Positions 8,542 to 17,998 of a stretch of 64,000 nucleotides of DNA are shown piece after piece. Every line of letters starts with the position of its first letter. The stretch's first letter is position 1. The stretch lies in the NCBI RefSeq assembly GCF_030407815.1, contig NZ_JASDCS010000002.1:1-64000 (forward strand). Direction: 5' to 3'. A program made the translations under genes and the position numbers. This stretch comes from Psychrobacter sp. APC 3281 (GTDB taxonomy: Bacteria; Pseudomonadota; Gammaproteobacteria; Pseudomonadales; Moraxellaceae). The notes under the pieces were generated by a model that made no database searches, was not told the origin of the DNA, and saw nothing but the letters and a program-made list of their open reading frames with translations.

Positions 8542-11145
8542 TTAATTATGCAGTGCTTTACCAGAGGTTTTATCAACGGTCACTTTGGCAGGTTTGATTG
8601 GTGTTGGCATACTCACCAAAGCAACCTTTAAGATTTCCTCAATCGTGGCAACTGGCTGAATGGTTAGGCCTTCTTTCACGTTATCAGGAATATCAGCCAA
8701 ATCTCGCTCATTAGTCGCTGGGATCAAGACGTGCTTGATACCACCGCGATGTGCCGCCAGCAATTTCTCTTTGAGACCGCCGATACGTAGGATTTTACCG
8801 CGTAAGGTAATCTCACCTGTCATCGCAATATCTGGACGAATAGCAATACCTGTCAACGCAGAGACTAGCGCTGTCGTCAGTGCACCACCAGCTGATGGGC
8901 CGTCTTTTGGCGTGGCACCTTCTGGCATATGCACGTGGACGTCTGTTGTTTTAAACGTCTCGTAATCAATACCTAAGCTATCACCGCGAGCACGAACCAC
9001 GCTCATGGCTGCGCGAATTGACTCTTTCATCACATCGCCAAGTGAACCGGTAAAGCTAAGCTCGCCTTTCCCTTTCATGCCGACCGCTTCGATGGTCAAT
9101 AGCTCACCACCGACTTGAGTCCATGCAAGACCAGTAATACGACCAATCTCAGGCTCTTCTTCAGCCAGACCGTAGTCATACTGATGCACACCTAGATAGT
9201 CATCAATGTTTTTGTCATCGACTGTCACTAGCTGACGTTCTGCTTTTTTCGGAGCACGCGCGCCATGATTTTCAACCGAACCGCGAACCACTTTACGGCA
9301 GATCTTGTTCACTTCACGCTCAAGGTTACGCACACCTGCTTCACGTGTATAGCTACGCACGATGCTATGCAATGCTGCTTCAACAATCTCAATCTCACCT
9401 TCTTTGAGACCGTTTTGCTTAATCGCTTTTGGCACTAGGTATTTTTGTGCGATATTGACCTTTTCTTCTTCGGTATAACCCGGCAAACGAATGACTTCCA
9501 TACGGTCAAGCAGCGCAGGCGGAATATCCATACTATTAGCAGTACAGATAAACATTACTTGCGACAGATCTAAGTCCATATCTAAATAATGGTCGTTGAA
9601 CGTATCGTTCTGTGATGGATCCAATACTTCAAGCAACGCTGATGCTGGATCACCGCGGAAGTCTTGCGCCATCTTATCGATTTCATCCAATAAAAACAGC
9701 GGGTTTTTGACTTCTACTTTTGCAAGTGACTGAACGATTTTACCTGGCATCGCACCGATATAGGTACGGCGATGACCACGAATCTCTGCTTCATCACGTA
9801 CGCCACCAAGCGCCATACGCACAAACTTACGACCAGTGGCACGGGCAATTGATTCACCCAATGAGGTTTTACCGACACCCGGAGGACCGACAAGACATAG
9901 AATCGGGCCACGAAGCTTTTTCACGCGTGATTGCACGGCGAGATATTCTAAGATGCGGTCTTTTACATCTTGTAGACCGTAATGGTCTTCGTCTAATACC
10001 GTCTTAGCTTTGTCTAGATTGATAGATACTTTGGTCGTCGCATTCCACGGTGTGTCCAAAATCCATTCAATATAGTTGCGTACTACTGATGACTCACTTG
10101 ACGCAGGTGGCATCATTTTGAGCTTTTTGAACTCTTGCTCAGCTTTTTTGCGCACGTCTTCTGGCAGGTCAGCATCTTCTAAACGCTGCTCTAGCTCTGC
10201 CACATCATCTTCACCATCGAACGCGCCGTCATTCATATCTGACAGCTCATTTTTGATGGCTTTCATCTTTTCATTTAAGAAATATTCGCGCTGATTGTCT
10301 TCCATTTGCTGACGGACAGCATCTTGGATATCCTGCTCGATGTTTTGCTCAGCACTTTGCTTGACTAGATATTCAGTCAAGGTATTGATATGTGTTTTGA
10401 TATCGTCTTCTTCTAGGAAAGACTGTTTAATATCAAGGTCCATCGATACACGAGTCGAGATGAAATAAACCAACTCAAGCAAGTCGTCAATACGTTTGGC
10501 CACACGAGTCAGCTCACGTGCATTGCGAAGTCGCGCATCTGCATAGCTTTCGAATAATGTAGTTAATGCTTGAATGGTATTTTTCTGTTGACTCTCATCC
10601 ATGCTGACATCGAGATCGGCACGTTCAAATCTCGCCATCAATAAATCGTCATGGCCTTCTATATTATCAACACGAGCGCGGTATTGACCTTCGATCAATA
10701 CTTTAATGCAGTTCTCATCGCTATCATGGGGCATGGTGCTGACGATGCGGCACACCGTACCGTACTGATACAAGTTATCTTGATCAATATCTTCGGTCAG
10801 TGAGTCTTTTTGCGCGACTACCAGTACTTTGTTGCCATACTCAGCTTGTGCCAGCTCAACCGCTTTCACCGATGGCGCACGTCCCACAAACAATGCAATC
10901 TGCATGTGTGGATAGACGACGACATCGCGTAATGCCAGTAGTGGCAGATAGCTTTCATCTTCATTGTCTTTGACAGTGTTGGATGAGGCATTTAACGCAT
11001 CCGTAGATGCGCTTTCTGTCTCATTGTTCGCATCAGCACTGATGTTAGCGTCAGTGTCAGTATTTGCATCAGACGTCGTGTCAGTGTTCAGGGCAGATGA
11101 TACATCGATGTCGATGTTGTCTTTATCAATATTATGTTCACTCAT
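8542..11145 (-). CDS. lon: ATP-dependent protease La (Lon)
   Basis: Lon is a homohexameric AAA+ serine protease that degrades misfolded and regulatory proteins in the cytoplasm. Domains in order are an acidic low-complexity leader (about 1-63), the LON substrate domain starting at LPLLALRDVVVYPHMQ, a Walker A GPPGVGKTS (about 419), a Walker B LFLLDEIDK, and a C-terminal protease domain with Ser about 751 in KDGPSAGGAL and Lys about 794 in GGLKEKLLAA. ATG 11145 (MSEHNIDKDN) is preferred because GAGG lies just upstream; the longer frame to 11337 has no such support. The 867-residue length exceeds usual Lon (about 780-820) mostly through the Asp/Asn/Thr-rich leader. Confidence 0.96.
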   Translation of the reverse strand: MSEHNIDKDNIDIDVSSALNTDTTSDANTDTDANISADANNETESASTDALNASSNTVKDNEDESYLPLLALRDVVVYPHMQIALFVGRAPSVKAVELAQAEYGNKVLVVAQKDSLTEDIDQDNLYQYGTVCRIVSTMPHDSDENCIKVLIEGQYRARVDNIEGHDDLLMARFERADLDVSMDESQQKNTIQALTTLFESYADARLRNARELTRVAKRIDDLLELVYFISTRVSMDLDIKQSFLEEDDIKTHINTLTEYLVKQSAEQNIEQDIQDAVRQQMEDNQREYFLNEKMKAIKNELSDMNDGAFDGEDDVAELEQRLEDADLPEDVRKKAEQEFKKLKMMPPASSESSVVRNYIEWILDTPWNATTKVSINLDKAKTVLDEDHYGLQDVKDRILEYLAVQSRVKKLRGPILCLVGPPGVGKTSLGESIARATGRKFVRMALGGVRDEAEIRGHRRTYIGAMPGKIVQSLAKVEVKNPLFLLDEIDKMAQDFRGDPASALLEVLDPSQNDTFNDHYLDMDLDLSQVMFICTANSMDIPPALLDRMEVIRLPGYTEEEKVNIAQKYLVPKAIKQNGLKEGEIEIVEAALHSIVRSYTREAGVRNLEREVNKICRKVVRGSVENHGARAPKKAERQLVTVDDKNIDDYLGVHQYDYGLAEEEPEIGRITGLAWTQVGGELLTIEAVGMKGKGELSFTGSLGDVMKESIRAAMSVVRARGDSLGIDYETFKTTDVHVHMPEGATPKDGPSAGGALTTALVSALTGIAIRPDIAMTGEITLRGKILRIGGLKEKLLAAHRGGIKHVLIPATNERDLADIPDNVKEGLTIQPVATIEEILKVALVSMPTPIKPAKVTVDKTSGKALHN

Positions 11146-11593
11146 ATGTTTTTCCTCGTTCCCCAGACTTGTAAAGTCAAGTTCGTGGTTCATGTTTAGA
11201 TAAATGGTGCTCACGAAAAAAATTGCAAGGCTGAATGGTGAAGTCGTCTGCTTATCTTTGTTAAATAGTTGTCTGAGCGCCCAGTAAACAATGTTATCGA
11301 TGTTATCAACGATGTGTCGGTAATGATGTATCGTCAATAGTGTGGCTGGTCAATGAATGATAAAAACAGTCAGAAATCATAGAAGAAGGTGTAGATGCAT
11401 AGGTAACGTTTGGCTGTCCGTATTGATGCCTAATCGGTTCTATGCGTAGGCTTTATACCCAAAATAAGGTAAACTGGCGCGCGTCTAAAACAGGCTCTCA
11501 CATTGAAACGTTTTAGACAACAGGGCGATATTCATTAGTTTCAATATTCATAGGTCTCAATAAGACCAAAGTATAAAGAACAAGGGGCAACAC
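11146..11593. other. Divergent region lon / antiporter-family gene, with an inverted repeat
   Basis: It serves as the 5' region of both lon and the gene at 11594. GTCTAAAAC (11483-11491) and GTTTTAGAC (11510-11518) form a 9-bp perfect inverted repeat about 75 bp before the antiporter-family start, a possible operator. No ORF or RNA gene is evident. The minus-strand frame extending lon upstream to 11337 looks like leader sequence. Confidence 0.5.
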
Positions 11594-12955
11594 ATGGCCA
11601 TCAATGCAGTATTGCTAGCAGTTATTATCATGCTAGGACTGTCACTTTCGCGAGTGCACGTGGTGCTCAGTTTATTAATCGGAGCGCTGGCAGGTGGACT
11701 GCTAGCAGGGCTTGGTATTACTGATACGCTCAATGCTTTTCAAGAAGGCATCCGTAATGGCGCAGAGATTGCGCTGTCGTATGCACTGCTTGGGGCGTTT
11801 GCGGTAGCGATTGCTCATTCGGGCTTGCCGCAGTCATTGGCAGGCGCGGTTATCAAGCGTATTGATGCTGCGGGCACGAGTGGCATGATTAAGTATATGC
11901 TGTTTGCAGGCCTCATTACCATGAGCTGTTTTAGCCAAAACTTAATCCCTATTCATATTGCCTTCATTCCATTACTGGTACCGCCACTATTGTTAGCATT
12001 TAATCGCATGCAGATTGATAGACGCCTGATTGCTTGTCTGATTACGTTTGGACTGGTCACCACCTATATGTTTATTCCTTATGGCTTTGGTGACATCTAC
12101 CTCAATCAGATTATGCTAAAAAACGTGGGTGAAGCGGGTATCGATGTTGCCAATATTTCTGTGGTACAAGCCATGGCAATTCCTGCGTTGGGTATGCTAA
12201 TTGGTTTGCTGGTTGCCGTATTTATCAGCTACCGTAAGCCACGCGCATATCAGCAGATTGCGATAGATCAGCAAGCGCATGATGCCGTCGTAGAAGGTGA
12301 TGCATTAAGCAAAACTGCTGCTGGTGCACAGTCGCAAAGCAAGCTGAAGACACTGGTTGCACTGGCTGCTATCGTGACTGCTTTTGTGGTGCAGTTATAT
12401 ACTGACTCGCTACTACTTGGCTCGATGTTTGGCTTTGGTGTGTTTATGGCGACCGGCGTGGTGAAGTGGCGTGATGCTGATGGCGTCTTTAATGACGGTA
12501 TTAAACTGATGGCGATGATTGGCTTTATTATGATTACCGCGCAAGGCTTTGCTGAAGTAATGAAAGCGACTGAGCAGATTCAGCCATTGGTCGATGGGGC
12601 AGCGTCACTGTTCGCCGGTAATAAAGCGATGGCGGCATTTATCATGCTATTGATTGGTTTGATTGTGACCATGGGCATTGGTTCTTCATTTTCTACCATT
12701 CCTATTTTGGCCGCGATTTATGTACCGCTATGTATCTCGTTAGGGTTTTCGCCATTGGCTACTGTGGCGATTATCGGTACGGCTGGCGCGCTGGGTGATG
12801 CGGGTTCGCCTGCGTCAGACTCGACATTGGGGCCAACCTCTGGTCTAAATATCGATGGACAGCATGACCATATCAAAGATAGTGTGATACCGACTTTCTT
12901 ACATTACAATATTCCGCTACTGGCCTTTGGTTGGATTGCAGCGATGGTGTTGTAG
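11594..12955 (+). CDS. Na+/H+ antiporter family protein (YuiF-like permease)
   Basis: This is a 453-residue polytopic inner-membrane protein with roughly ten to twelve hydrophobic helices. It resembles the NhaC-type / YuiF group, whose members are named as Na+/H+ antiporters or putative amino-acid transporters. Visible features are the internally duplicated layout, a charged cytoplasmic loop (about residues 215-250), and a C-terminal motif GTAGALGDAGSPASDSTLGP. AAGGGG precedes the ATG. A clean terminator follows, so it is a single-gene unit. The substrate cannot be fixed from sequence. Confidence 0.85.
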   Translation: MAINAVLLAVIIMLGLSLSRVHVVLSLLIGALAGGLLAGLGITDTLNAFQEGIRNGAEIALSYALLGAFAVAIAHSGLPQSLAGAVIKRIDAAGTSGMIKYMLFAGLITMSCFSQNLIPIHIAFIPLLVPPLLLAFNRMQIDRRLIACLITFGLVTTYMFIPYGFGDIYLNQIMLKNVGEAGIDVANISVVQAMAIPALGMLIGLLVAVFISYRKPRAYQQIAIDQQAHDAVVEGDALSKTAAGAQSQSKLKTLVALAAIVTAFVVQLYTDSLLLGSMFGFGVFMATGVVKWRDADGVFNDGIKLMAMIGFIMITAQGFAEVMKATEQIQPLVDGAASLFAGNKAMAAFIMLLIGLIVTMGIGSSFSTIPILAAIYVPLCISLGFSPLATVAIIGTAGALGDAGSPASDSTLGPTSGLNIDGQHDHIKDSVIPTFLHYNIPLLAFGWIAAMVL

Positions 12956-12983
12956 GTTGCTTTAGCTAAAATATAGTTTTATA

Positions 12984-13011
12984 AAAAGCCATCGTATAGA
13001 TGGCTTTTTTG
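12984..13011 (+). terminator. Intrinsic terminator after the antiporter-family gene
   Basis: AAAGCCATC pairs with GATGGCTTT around a 5-base loop, followed by T residues. Confidence 0.85.
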
Positions 13012-13056
13012 CTTTAAGGTGGGAATAGAACATAGCACATAAAAAAGGATGAAATA

Positions 13057-13491
13057 ATGCAGTTCAAAGAACACATGAGCGCGACGCAGCTTGAGAATAT
13101 AATCAATGACAGAAAGCATTTGAATCCGAAAAGAGCAGAGACACTTCTAAGGATTCTTGAAGAGAAAGTACAAGATACCACTCCATCTGAAAATTTTGAA
13201 GAAGCCTACTATATCTTTAATACAGAAGAGGCTATCTTTTATGGGGTACAAGGCTCGATATCTTCCTTAACGTACGTGTTTTTGAATAAGGATTTTATTG
13301 TAAATGTAGATATAAGAGGTAGTCGTCCCTATTCCGTAACATTGAGTTTTCATGACAACATTAACAAACCAACCGATGAAGACCAAAGAGAAGTTGTTAA
13401 CCAGTTATTTTATATTATTGAAAATGCAGAAGTTTTTTTACTTGAAGACATGACTAGAGACAACACAACTATTGAGTTTGTAGGGGTATAA
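13057..13491 (+). CDS. Hypothetical protein, orphan
   Basis: I do not recognise a family. The 144-residue acidic cytoplasmic protein has no signal or membrane segment. It alternates predicted helix (residues 1-40) with beta-like stretches (EAIFYGVQGSISSLTYVFLN, IVNVDIRG, YSVTLSFHD) and ends with an acidic helix. AGGA lies about 10 bases before the ATG. Its composition is more AT-rich than its neighbours, and it stands alone between the antiporter-family terminator and a convergent operon, which fits a recently gained gene. The size and acidity recall orphan immunity proteins, but no toxin partner is visible, so that is only a possibility. Confidence 0.7.
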   Translation: MQFKEHMSATQLENIINDRKHLNPKRAETLLRILEEKVQDTTPSENFEEAYYIFNTEEAIFYGVQGSISSLTYVFLNKDFIVNVDIRGSRPYSVTLSFHDNINKPTDEDQREVVNQLFYIIENAEVFLLEDMTRDNTTIEFVGV

Positions 13492-13598
13492 CATGAATAT
13501 TGACAATGTCAGTATCTCATTCTGAGTGTAATTAAAGTCGAGCGCACCAAAAATAAATTGATGATAGTTATTGGTGTGCTGGGTGCACTTTACTCAAA

Positions 13599-13856
13599 TC
13601 AAAGACCATCATCATCAAAATCTCTAATCTCACCGCTTAGACTACTCAAAAACTCATCGCTTTGCGCCAGCAGTTTATTTAGACGATCTTCATTGACGAG
13701 CTGTGTCATTTCTTCAGCGCTAAACGGTTGCTCTTGACTGTAGTAACGTATCTCTCTAGCGTCCTCATTGCCTAATGTCTGCAAATACTCATCCACACTG
13801 TCTGCACTGGAATCAGCAGCGCTAGAGTCTTTTTCAAATTGTTTATCGTCTTTCAT
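13599..13856 (-). CDS. Small acidic hypothetical protein coupled to the cyclo-ligase
   Basis: This 85-residue, strongly acidic, cysteine-free protein has no recognised family. It is Ser/Asp-rich at the start and helical after about residue 25 (SAEEMTQLVNEDRLNKLLAQ). ATG 13856 is preferred because it shares one base with the stop of the upstream gene (TAATG), which implies translational coupling. It is therefore co-expressed with the 5-formyl-THF cyclo-ligase family protein; whether they act together is unknown. Confidence 0.7.
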   Translation of the reverse strand: MKDDKQFEKDSSAADSSADSVDEYLQTLGNEDAREIRYYSQEQPFSAEEMTQLVNEDRLNKLLAQSDEFLSSLSGEIRDFDDDGL

Positions 13857-14650
13857 TAAAACCACCTTATGCCGCTTGGCGTAATTAAGCCATCTAATGG
13901 CACATCCCACGGTTGACGCGCTAATTGTTCAACCACTTGAAAATCATAGCACCAGCCAATTTTTAACGGCCTTGATGCCCCTGATCGATAGCTTTTACCA
14001 AGCGTCGTATCATAAAACCCGCCACCCATGCCCATACGATTACCATTTAGATCGACCGCCACTAATGGACAAATAATCACGTCTAGTTCTGCCGCCCATA
14101 ACAAAGCGCGGCTGTGTTTTTGTTTCATGCCGAGCTGATGAATGCGGGTAGGAATATTAAGCAGTTTTGAATGATAAATTGGTACAAAGCGCAATCGCTT
14201 ATCGTCATTGCCATTACTAGTACGTCCAAGTGAACCGACAACAGGTAAATAAGGTAAATAGCCTAAGCACTGACACCAGTCCAATATTGGCTGAGTAGGT
14301 AGCTCACCAAAGCCATCATAGTACAGTCCAACACGCGCATGTGCTGGCAAGCGCTGCTGTAGTTTAGTTAGATGTAAGCTTGCAGACTGAGCAAGTTGTC
14401 TACGTTCTCCATCGCTCAACTGACGGCGTTGGCGAGCAAAGTGTCGTCTAGGTGGGTTACTGATGACAGGTTCGGATGTTTCAGTGTTTTTTGAGTCCAA
14501 ATTATTTGGAACAAGGTTGTTTGAATCAAAGTTATTTGGCTCATGTCGTATTGGTTTAGGATGCATAGTTTCAGAGTGCATAATTTTAGAGTGCATAGGT
14601 ATCTTATCCAATGAAGTATCAGATTGGTGATGACAGGCGTTTTTAGACAT
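13856..14650 (-). CDS. 5-formyltetrahydrofolate cyclo-ligase family protein
   Basis: Members convert 5-formyl-THF to 5,10-methenyl-THF with ATP, returning a stored folate to one-carbon metabolism. The family signature GMGGGFYDTTL is clear (about residue 206), with PLVAVDLNGNRMG just before it and a basic helix (ARQRRQLSDGERRQLAQ) at the domain start. At 264 residues it is longer than the usual 180-200 because of a low-complexity leader of about 65 residues with repeats such as MHSK/MHSE/MHPK and NNFDSNN/NNLVPNN/NNLDSKN. The true start may be an internal Met. It overlaps the following small gene by one base. Confidence 0.88.
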   Translation of the reverse strand: MSKNACHHQSDTSLDKIPMHSKIMHSETMHPKPIRHEPNNFDSNNLVPNNLDSKNTETSEPVISNPPRRHFARQRRQLSDGERRQLAQSASLHLTKLQQRLPAHARVGLYYDGFGELPTQPILDWCQCLGYLPYLPVVGSLGRTSNGNDDKRLRFVPIYHSKLLNIPTRIHQLGMKQKHSRALLWAAELDVIICPLVAVDLNGNRMGMGGGFYDTTLGKSYRSGASRPLKIGWCYDFQVVEQLARQPWDVPLDGLITPSGIRWF

Positions 14651-14808
14651 TCTTTTTTAGGTATCGCTCAAGGCGATTTGTGAATATTCAACACGCCTTA
14701 GTCATGCTATCATAACGCCACTTTACATCGTATTTCCGTTTATGTGCAGCAGCTGTTGCACTTTTTATCGTTCAGTTATTTAACAACAAACCAGTAAAGA
14801 GGGTAGTT

Positions 14809-16212
14809 ATGTCGACACAGAATCAGGCAACTCGTACCGAAAAAGACACCATGGGCAACGTAGAAGTCCCAGCTGACGCTTATTGGGGTGCGCAAACTCA
14901 GCGTAGCCGCGAAAACTTCAAAATCGGTGGCGAGACGTTGCCGCGTCCAATGATTGAAGCGATGGCACTGGTCAAAAAAGCCGCTGCGATTACCAATGCA
15001 AGCCTAGAGCGTATCGAAGGCGACAAGCGTGATCTCATCGTACAAGCCGCTGACGAAATCATCAATGGTGGTCTGGTCGATCAGTTCCCATTGGTCGTAT
15101 GGCAGACGGGTTCTGGTACCCAGTCAAACATGAACATGAACGAAGTATTGGCCAATCGTGCCAACGAAATCGCTGGTTCTGAGCGTGGCAGCTATACGCC
15201 AATTCACCCAAATGACCATGTAAACCATGCACAGTCTACCAACGACAGCTTCCCAACGGCGATTCGTGTGGCTGCTGCGCGTCAAATCAACAGTTTATTG
15301 ATTCCAGCAGTAAAAGCACTACGCGATACGCTAGCGGCAAAAGCCAAAGAATTCGATAGCATTGTAAAAATCGGTCGTACGCATTTACAAGACGCGACGC
15401 CTTTGACCTTGGGCCAAGAGTTCAGCGGCTATGTCAGCCAACTTGACCATTCATTAACTCGTATCGACAATGCATTACAAGGCTTATATGAATTGCCACT
15501 AGGTGGTACTGCGGTTGGTACTGGTCTAAACGCCCATCCTGACTATGCAGTAAAATCAGCTGAGCAATTAGCGACTTTGACTGGCTTGCCATTCGTCACG
15601 TCACCAAACAAATTCGAAGCACTGGCCGCTCGTGATGCAGAAGTATTTGCATCAGGCGCACTAAAAACACTAGCAGGCAGCTTAAACAAAATCGCTAACG
15701 ATGTACGTTGGTTGGCATCTGGCCCTCGTTGTGGTCTGGGTGAGTTGACGATTCCTGAAAATGAGCCAGGCTCTTCTATCATGCCAGGTAAAGTTAACCC
15801 AACGCAGTCAGAAGCAATGACTATGGTTGTCGCTCAGGTTATGGGTAACGACACGACTATCAGCATGGCTGGCGCGTCAGGTAACTTTGAGCTAAACGTG
15901 TATAAGCCAGTTATCGCGTTTAACTTGTTGCAGTCTATCAAGCTGCTTGGCGATGCTTGCAACAGCTTCAACGAAAACTGTGCCGTTGGTATCGAGCCAG
16001 TAAAAGACAAAATCGATGACTTCTTGCACAATTCATTGATGCTAGTAACGTCATTGAACCGTCATGTTGGTTATGAAAATGCAGCTAAAATCGCTAAGAC
16101 TGCTTATAAAGAAAACAAAACTTTGAAGCAAGTTGCGGTTGAGCTAGAGCTATTAACTGAAGCGCAGTTTGATGAGTGGGTAATTCCTGCTGATATGGTA
16201 CATCCTAAGTAA
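14809..16212 (+). CDS. fumC: Fumarate hydratase, class II
   Basis: FumC interconverts fumarate and malate in the TCA cycle. It is the oxygen-stable, iron-free type. Family motifs seen are [18 protein letters not shown], the HPNDHVN and STNDSFPTA active-site segments, [12 protein letters not shown], and the signature loop [13 protein letters not shown]. The 467-residue length is standard. AAAGAGGG precedes the ATG. A repeated element and a strong terminator follow. Confidence 0.97.
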   Translation: MSTQNQATRTEKDTMGNVEVPADAYWGAQTQRSRENFKIGGETLPRPMIEAMALVKKAAAITNASLERIEGDKRDLIVQAADEIINGGLVDQFPLVVWQTGSGTQSNMNMNEVLANRANEIAGSERGSYTPIHPNDHVNHAQSTNDSFPTAIRVAAARQINSLLIPAVKALRDTLAAKAKEFDSIVKIGRTHLQDATPLTLGQEFSGYVSQLDHSLTRIDNALQGLYELPLGGTAVGTGLNAHPDYAVKSAEQLATLTGLPFVTSPNKFEALAARDAEVFASGALKTLAGSLNKIANDVRWLASGPRCGLGELTIPENEPGSSIMPGKVNPTQSEAMTMVVAQVMGNDTTISMAGASGNFELNVYKPVIAFNLLQSIKLLGDACNSFNENCAVGIEPVKDKIDDFLHNSLMLVTSLNRHVGYENAAKIAKTAYKENKTLKQVAVELELLTEAQFDEWVIPADMVHPK

Positions 16213-16232
16213 GCAGTAGACCAAATAATGAC

Positions 16233-16298
16233 CTGCTACGGCGTCAGACTCGCTTAATGTACGATAAGTACTATTTGCACTTGCCTTTCTAGTAGCAG
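16233..16298 (+). repeat. Interspersed repeat after fumC (copy B)
   Basis: This begins 21 bases after the fumC stop. It shares with 7431-7480 the ordered blocks GCGTCAGACTC, TTAATGTAC / CAATGTAC, GTAC(T/A)ATTTGCA and CTTTCT. CTGCTAC (16233-16239) and GTAGCAG (16292-16298) close it as an outer stem. Both copies lie in the 3' untranslated region of a long housekeeping gene. Confidence 0.6.
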
Positions 16299-16326
16299 CA
16301 TCATATTTGTTTCACTGAGAACTTAG

Positions 16327-16379
16327 AAAAAAAAGACCTTGTCACTTCTTATATGAGAATGTGGCAAGGTCTTTTTTTT
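16327..16379 (+). terminator. Intrinsic terminator after fumC
   Basis: AAAAAAGACCTTG pairs with CAAGGTCTTTTTT around a partly paired loop, with a long T-run. A very similar hairpin closes the next gene at 16979-17017. Confidence 0.85.
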
Positions 16380-16575
16380 GTTTTCTGATTTGGCTATGTT
16401 TTTTTATTCATCCAAACCAGTAGGATGCCATAGCAGTTAGAGCTATATTAGACCCCTTTATTTTTAAGCGAATATAAAATGATAGGAAATCTACGTGACT
16501 ATATAAAGAAATTCACCACGTCTCAAAAATTTGGAGTTTATATAATATTTTTTTTTGATTTATCTGGGTTTGTTT

Positions 16576-16944
16576 ATGAAGATTTGGGGATATCGCTTGA
16601 TAGCCGACAAGTTAGCGGAAGATCCAAGTAACTTCAAACAAGGCTGTATGTATTATGAAAGTACGTTTATTGATAAAAAAATAAATATGAAGATTTTGAC
16701 TGTATCTATAGATGGCTATAAAGATAAACATGTTGCAATCTTTGCGAGAAGTTTTCGTCGAAATCAAAATTGGGAAAGTGCGACATACAAGGGGTTTGTT
16801 GATTATATAGAAGCACATCGACGAGACTGCCATCCTGTAGAATATATAGAATTTCCTTTACTGATAGGGCGCGAGATTTATATCTATAATTATTTAGGTG
16901 ATTTTGGTAACACCATTAGTCCCTCCAATATTACCAAGGACTGA
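16576..16944 (+). CDS. Hypothetical protein, AT-rich orphan
   Basis: This is a 122-residue protein of no recognised family. It is Tyr-, Lys- and Ile-rich, with beta-like stretches (MKILTVSIDGYKDKHVAIFA) and a Tyr-rich C-terminal part (GREIYIYNYLGDFGN). No signal peptide or clear membrane helix is seen. The start is uncertain: ATG 16576 lacks a good ribosome site and an in-frame TTG exists at 16555. Its base composition is clearly lower in G+C than fumC, and it sits between two near-identical GACCTT-type terminators, which suggests insertion of a foreign cassette. Confidence 0.6.
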   Translation: MKIWGYRLIADKLAEDPSNFKQGCMYYESTFIDKKINMKILTVSIDGYKDKHVAIFARSFRRNQNWESATYKGFVDYIEAHRRDCHPVEYIEFPLLIGREIYIYNYLGDFGNTISPSNITKD

Positions 16945-16978
16945 TACTATGACGATTGTTAAAAATAGAGTGTTAAAT

Positions 16979-17017
16979 AAAAAAGACCTTACCACATCAC
17001 GCGGTAAGGTCTTTTTT
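16979..17017. terminator. Bidirectional terminator between the orphan gene and the MipA/OmpV gene
   Basis: AAAAGACCTTACC (16981-16993) pairs perfectly with GGTAAGGTCTTTT (from 17003), with A-rich left and T-rich right flanks, so it works in both directions. Confidence 0.85.
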
Positions 17018-17038
17018 ATATCAAACTTCTAAGCTCAA

Positions 17039-17851
17039 TTAAAACTTATAAAGCAAACCAAGCGTCGTTGCCGCTTCAGTACGTGAATCGACCATTGGGC
17101 TATCGTACTGCTCATTTGGTACATAGCTCACGCTTTGATTGACAAATCCTGCCCAGCGCTCATTAAAGTCATAGTTGGCACTGATGTTGATATACGGATT
17201 CAAGCTAGAGTTAGATTTATAAGCGTCAACGCCTGTCTCTGCTGACTCTTTTTCACTGACACCATAGTAGTATTCATTGTAGTCAGCATCATGATATTCA
17301 AAGCCAATACTTGGATAGACCGTTAGCTTGCCTTTAGTAATTCTAGAAAGGTAGGTCAAGCGAGCTGTGTTACCACCACTACGATCTAATACATCAGCAC
17401 CTATTTGCGCGCGGATGCCGCCAATAGCAGTACGACGCTGATAGCTTAGACCTGCTTCTGCTGATGATTTACGCTCATCCAAGCCTTGTAGTGCACCATT
17501 AGCATCATCAGGTTCAAACTCAGAACCCGCAAGCTTGGCATAGGCAGACAGCTGATTGACACCATCATTGATCAGGTACGCACCAGCTTGTGCACCGCGT
17601 ACATAGACCTTGTTGTTGTCATAAAATGCACCTGGTAGCACGCGCACTTCAGTACTGTCTTCAAGATCATAGGCTGATTTGACTGCCATGACATTGACCC
17701 CAACGCTGAGCTCAGCATCTTTGTCAGTCGGCAAGTTGTCATTAAAAAGTGCGGCGTTAGACATGCTAGCCACACTAAATAGTGCAGTAACGGTGAACGC
17801 GCTAAACATAGTACGTGTAGAGATATTAGGTAGCGCTGCAAGTTTTAACAT
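17039..17851 (-). CDS. MipA/OmpV family outer-membrane protein
   Basis: This is a 270-residue predicted beta-barrel. It has a signal peptide (about residues 1-33, cleaved after MSNAA) and amphipathic strands throughout, such as LSVGVNVMAVKS, AGLSYQRRTAIGGIRAQIG and LNPYINISANYDFN, ending in the barrel-type terminal phenylalanine (LGLLYKF). MipA/OmpV proteins have been linked to murein synthesis complexes and osmotic or antibiotic responses, but this one has no demonstrated role. An internal Met at 17809 would also leave an intact signal peptide. Confidence 0.8.
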   Translation of the reverse strand: MLKLAALPNISTRTMFSAFTVTALFSVASMSNAALFNDNLPTDKDAELSVGVNVMAVKSAYDLEDSTEVRVLPGAFYDNNKVYVRGAQAGAYLINDGVNQLSAYAKLAGSEFEPDDANGALQGLDERKSSAEAGLSYQRRTAIGGIRAQIGADVLDRSGGNTARLTYLSRITKGKLTVYPSIGFEYHDADYNEYYYGVSEKESAETGVDAYKSNSSLNPYINISANYDFNERWAGFVNQSVSYVPNEQYDSPMVDSRTEAATTLGLLYKF

Positions 17852-17998
17852 AATTGGATCTCGTAAGTGAGTATAAATAACTGAGTGGTGCGATTAAGCA
17901 AAACGTGTTCAAAAGAGTAAGTAATAAAATGAATCAGTAATATAGGTCAGTATGCTGTTTTTGGAGTCTATATAGCAATGATAGATAAGTATGAGCAT

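Noticed and set aside
9720..10007. Plus-strand 95-codon frame inside lon
   Set aside because: Antisense shadow of the conserved Lon ATPase domain, without its own ribosome site.
11146..11337. Longer Lon start at 11337
   Set aside because: The extra 64 residues include Trp/Tyr-rich and hydrophobic stretches unlike Lon leaders, and only ATG 11145 has a GAGG ribosome site.
14651..14808. Possible 6S RNA gene upstream of the cyclo-ligase (a common ssrS location)
   Set aside because: The gap is only 158 bp and I see no long rod-like pairing; 6S RNA cannot be supported here.
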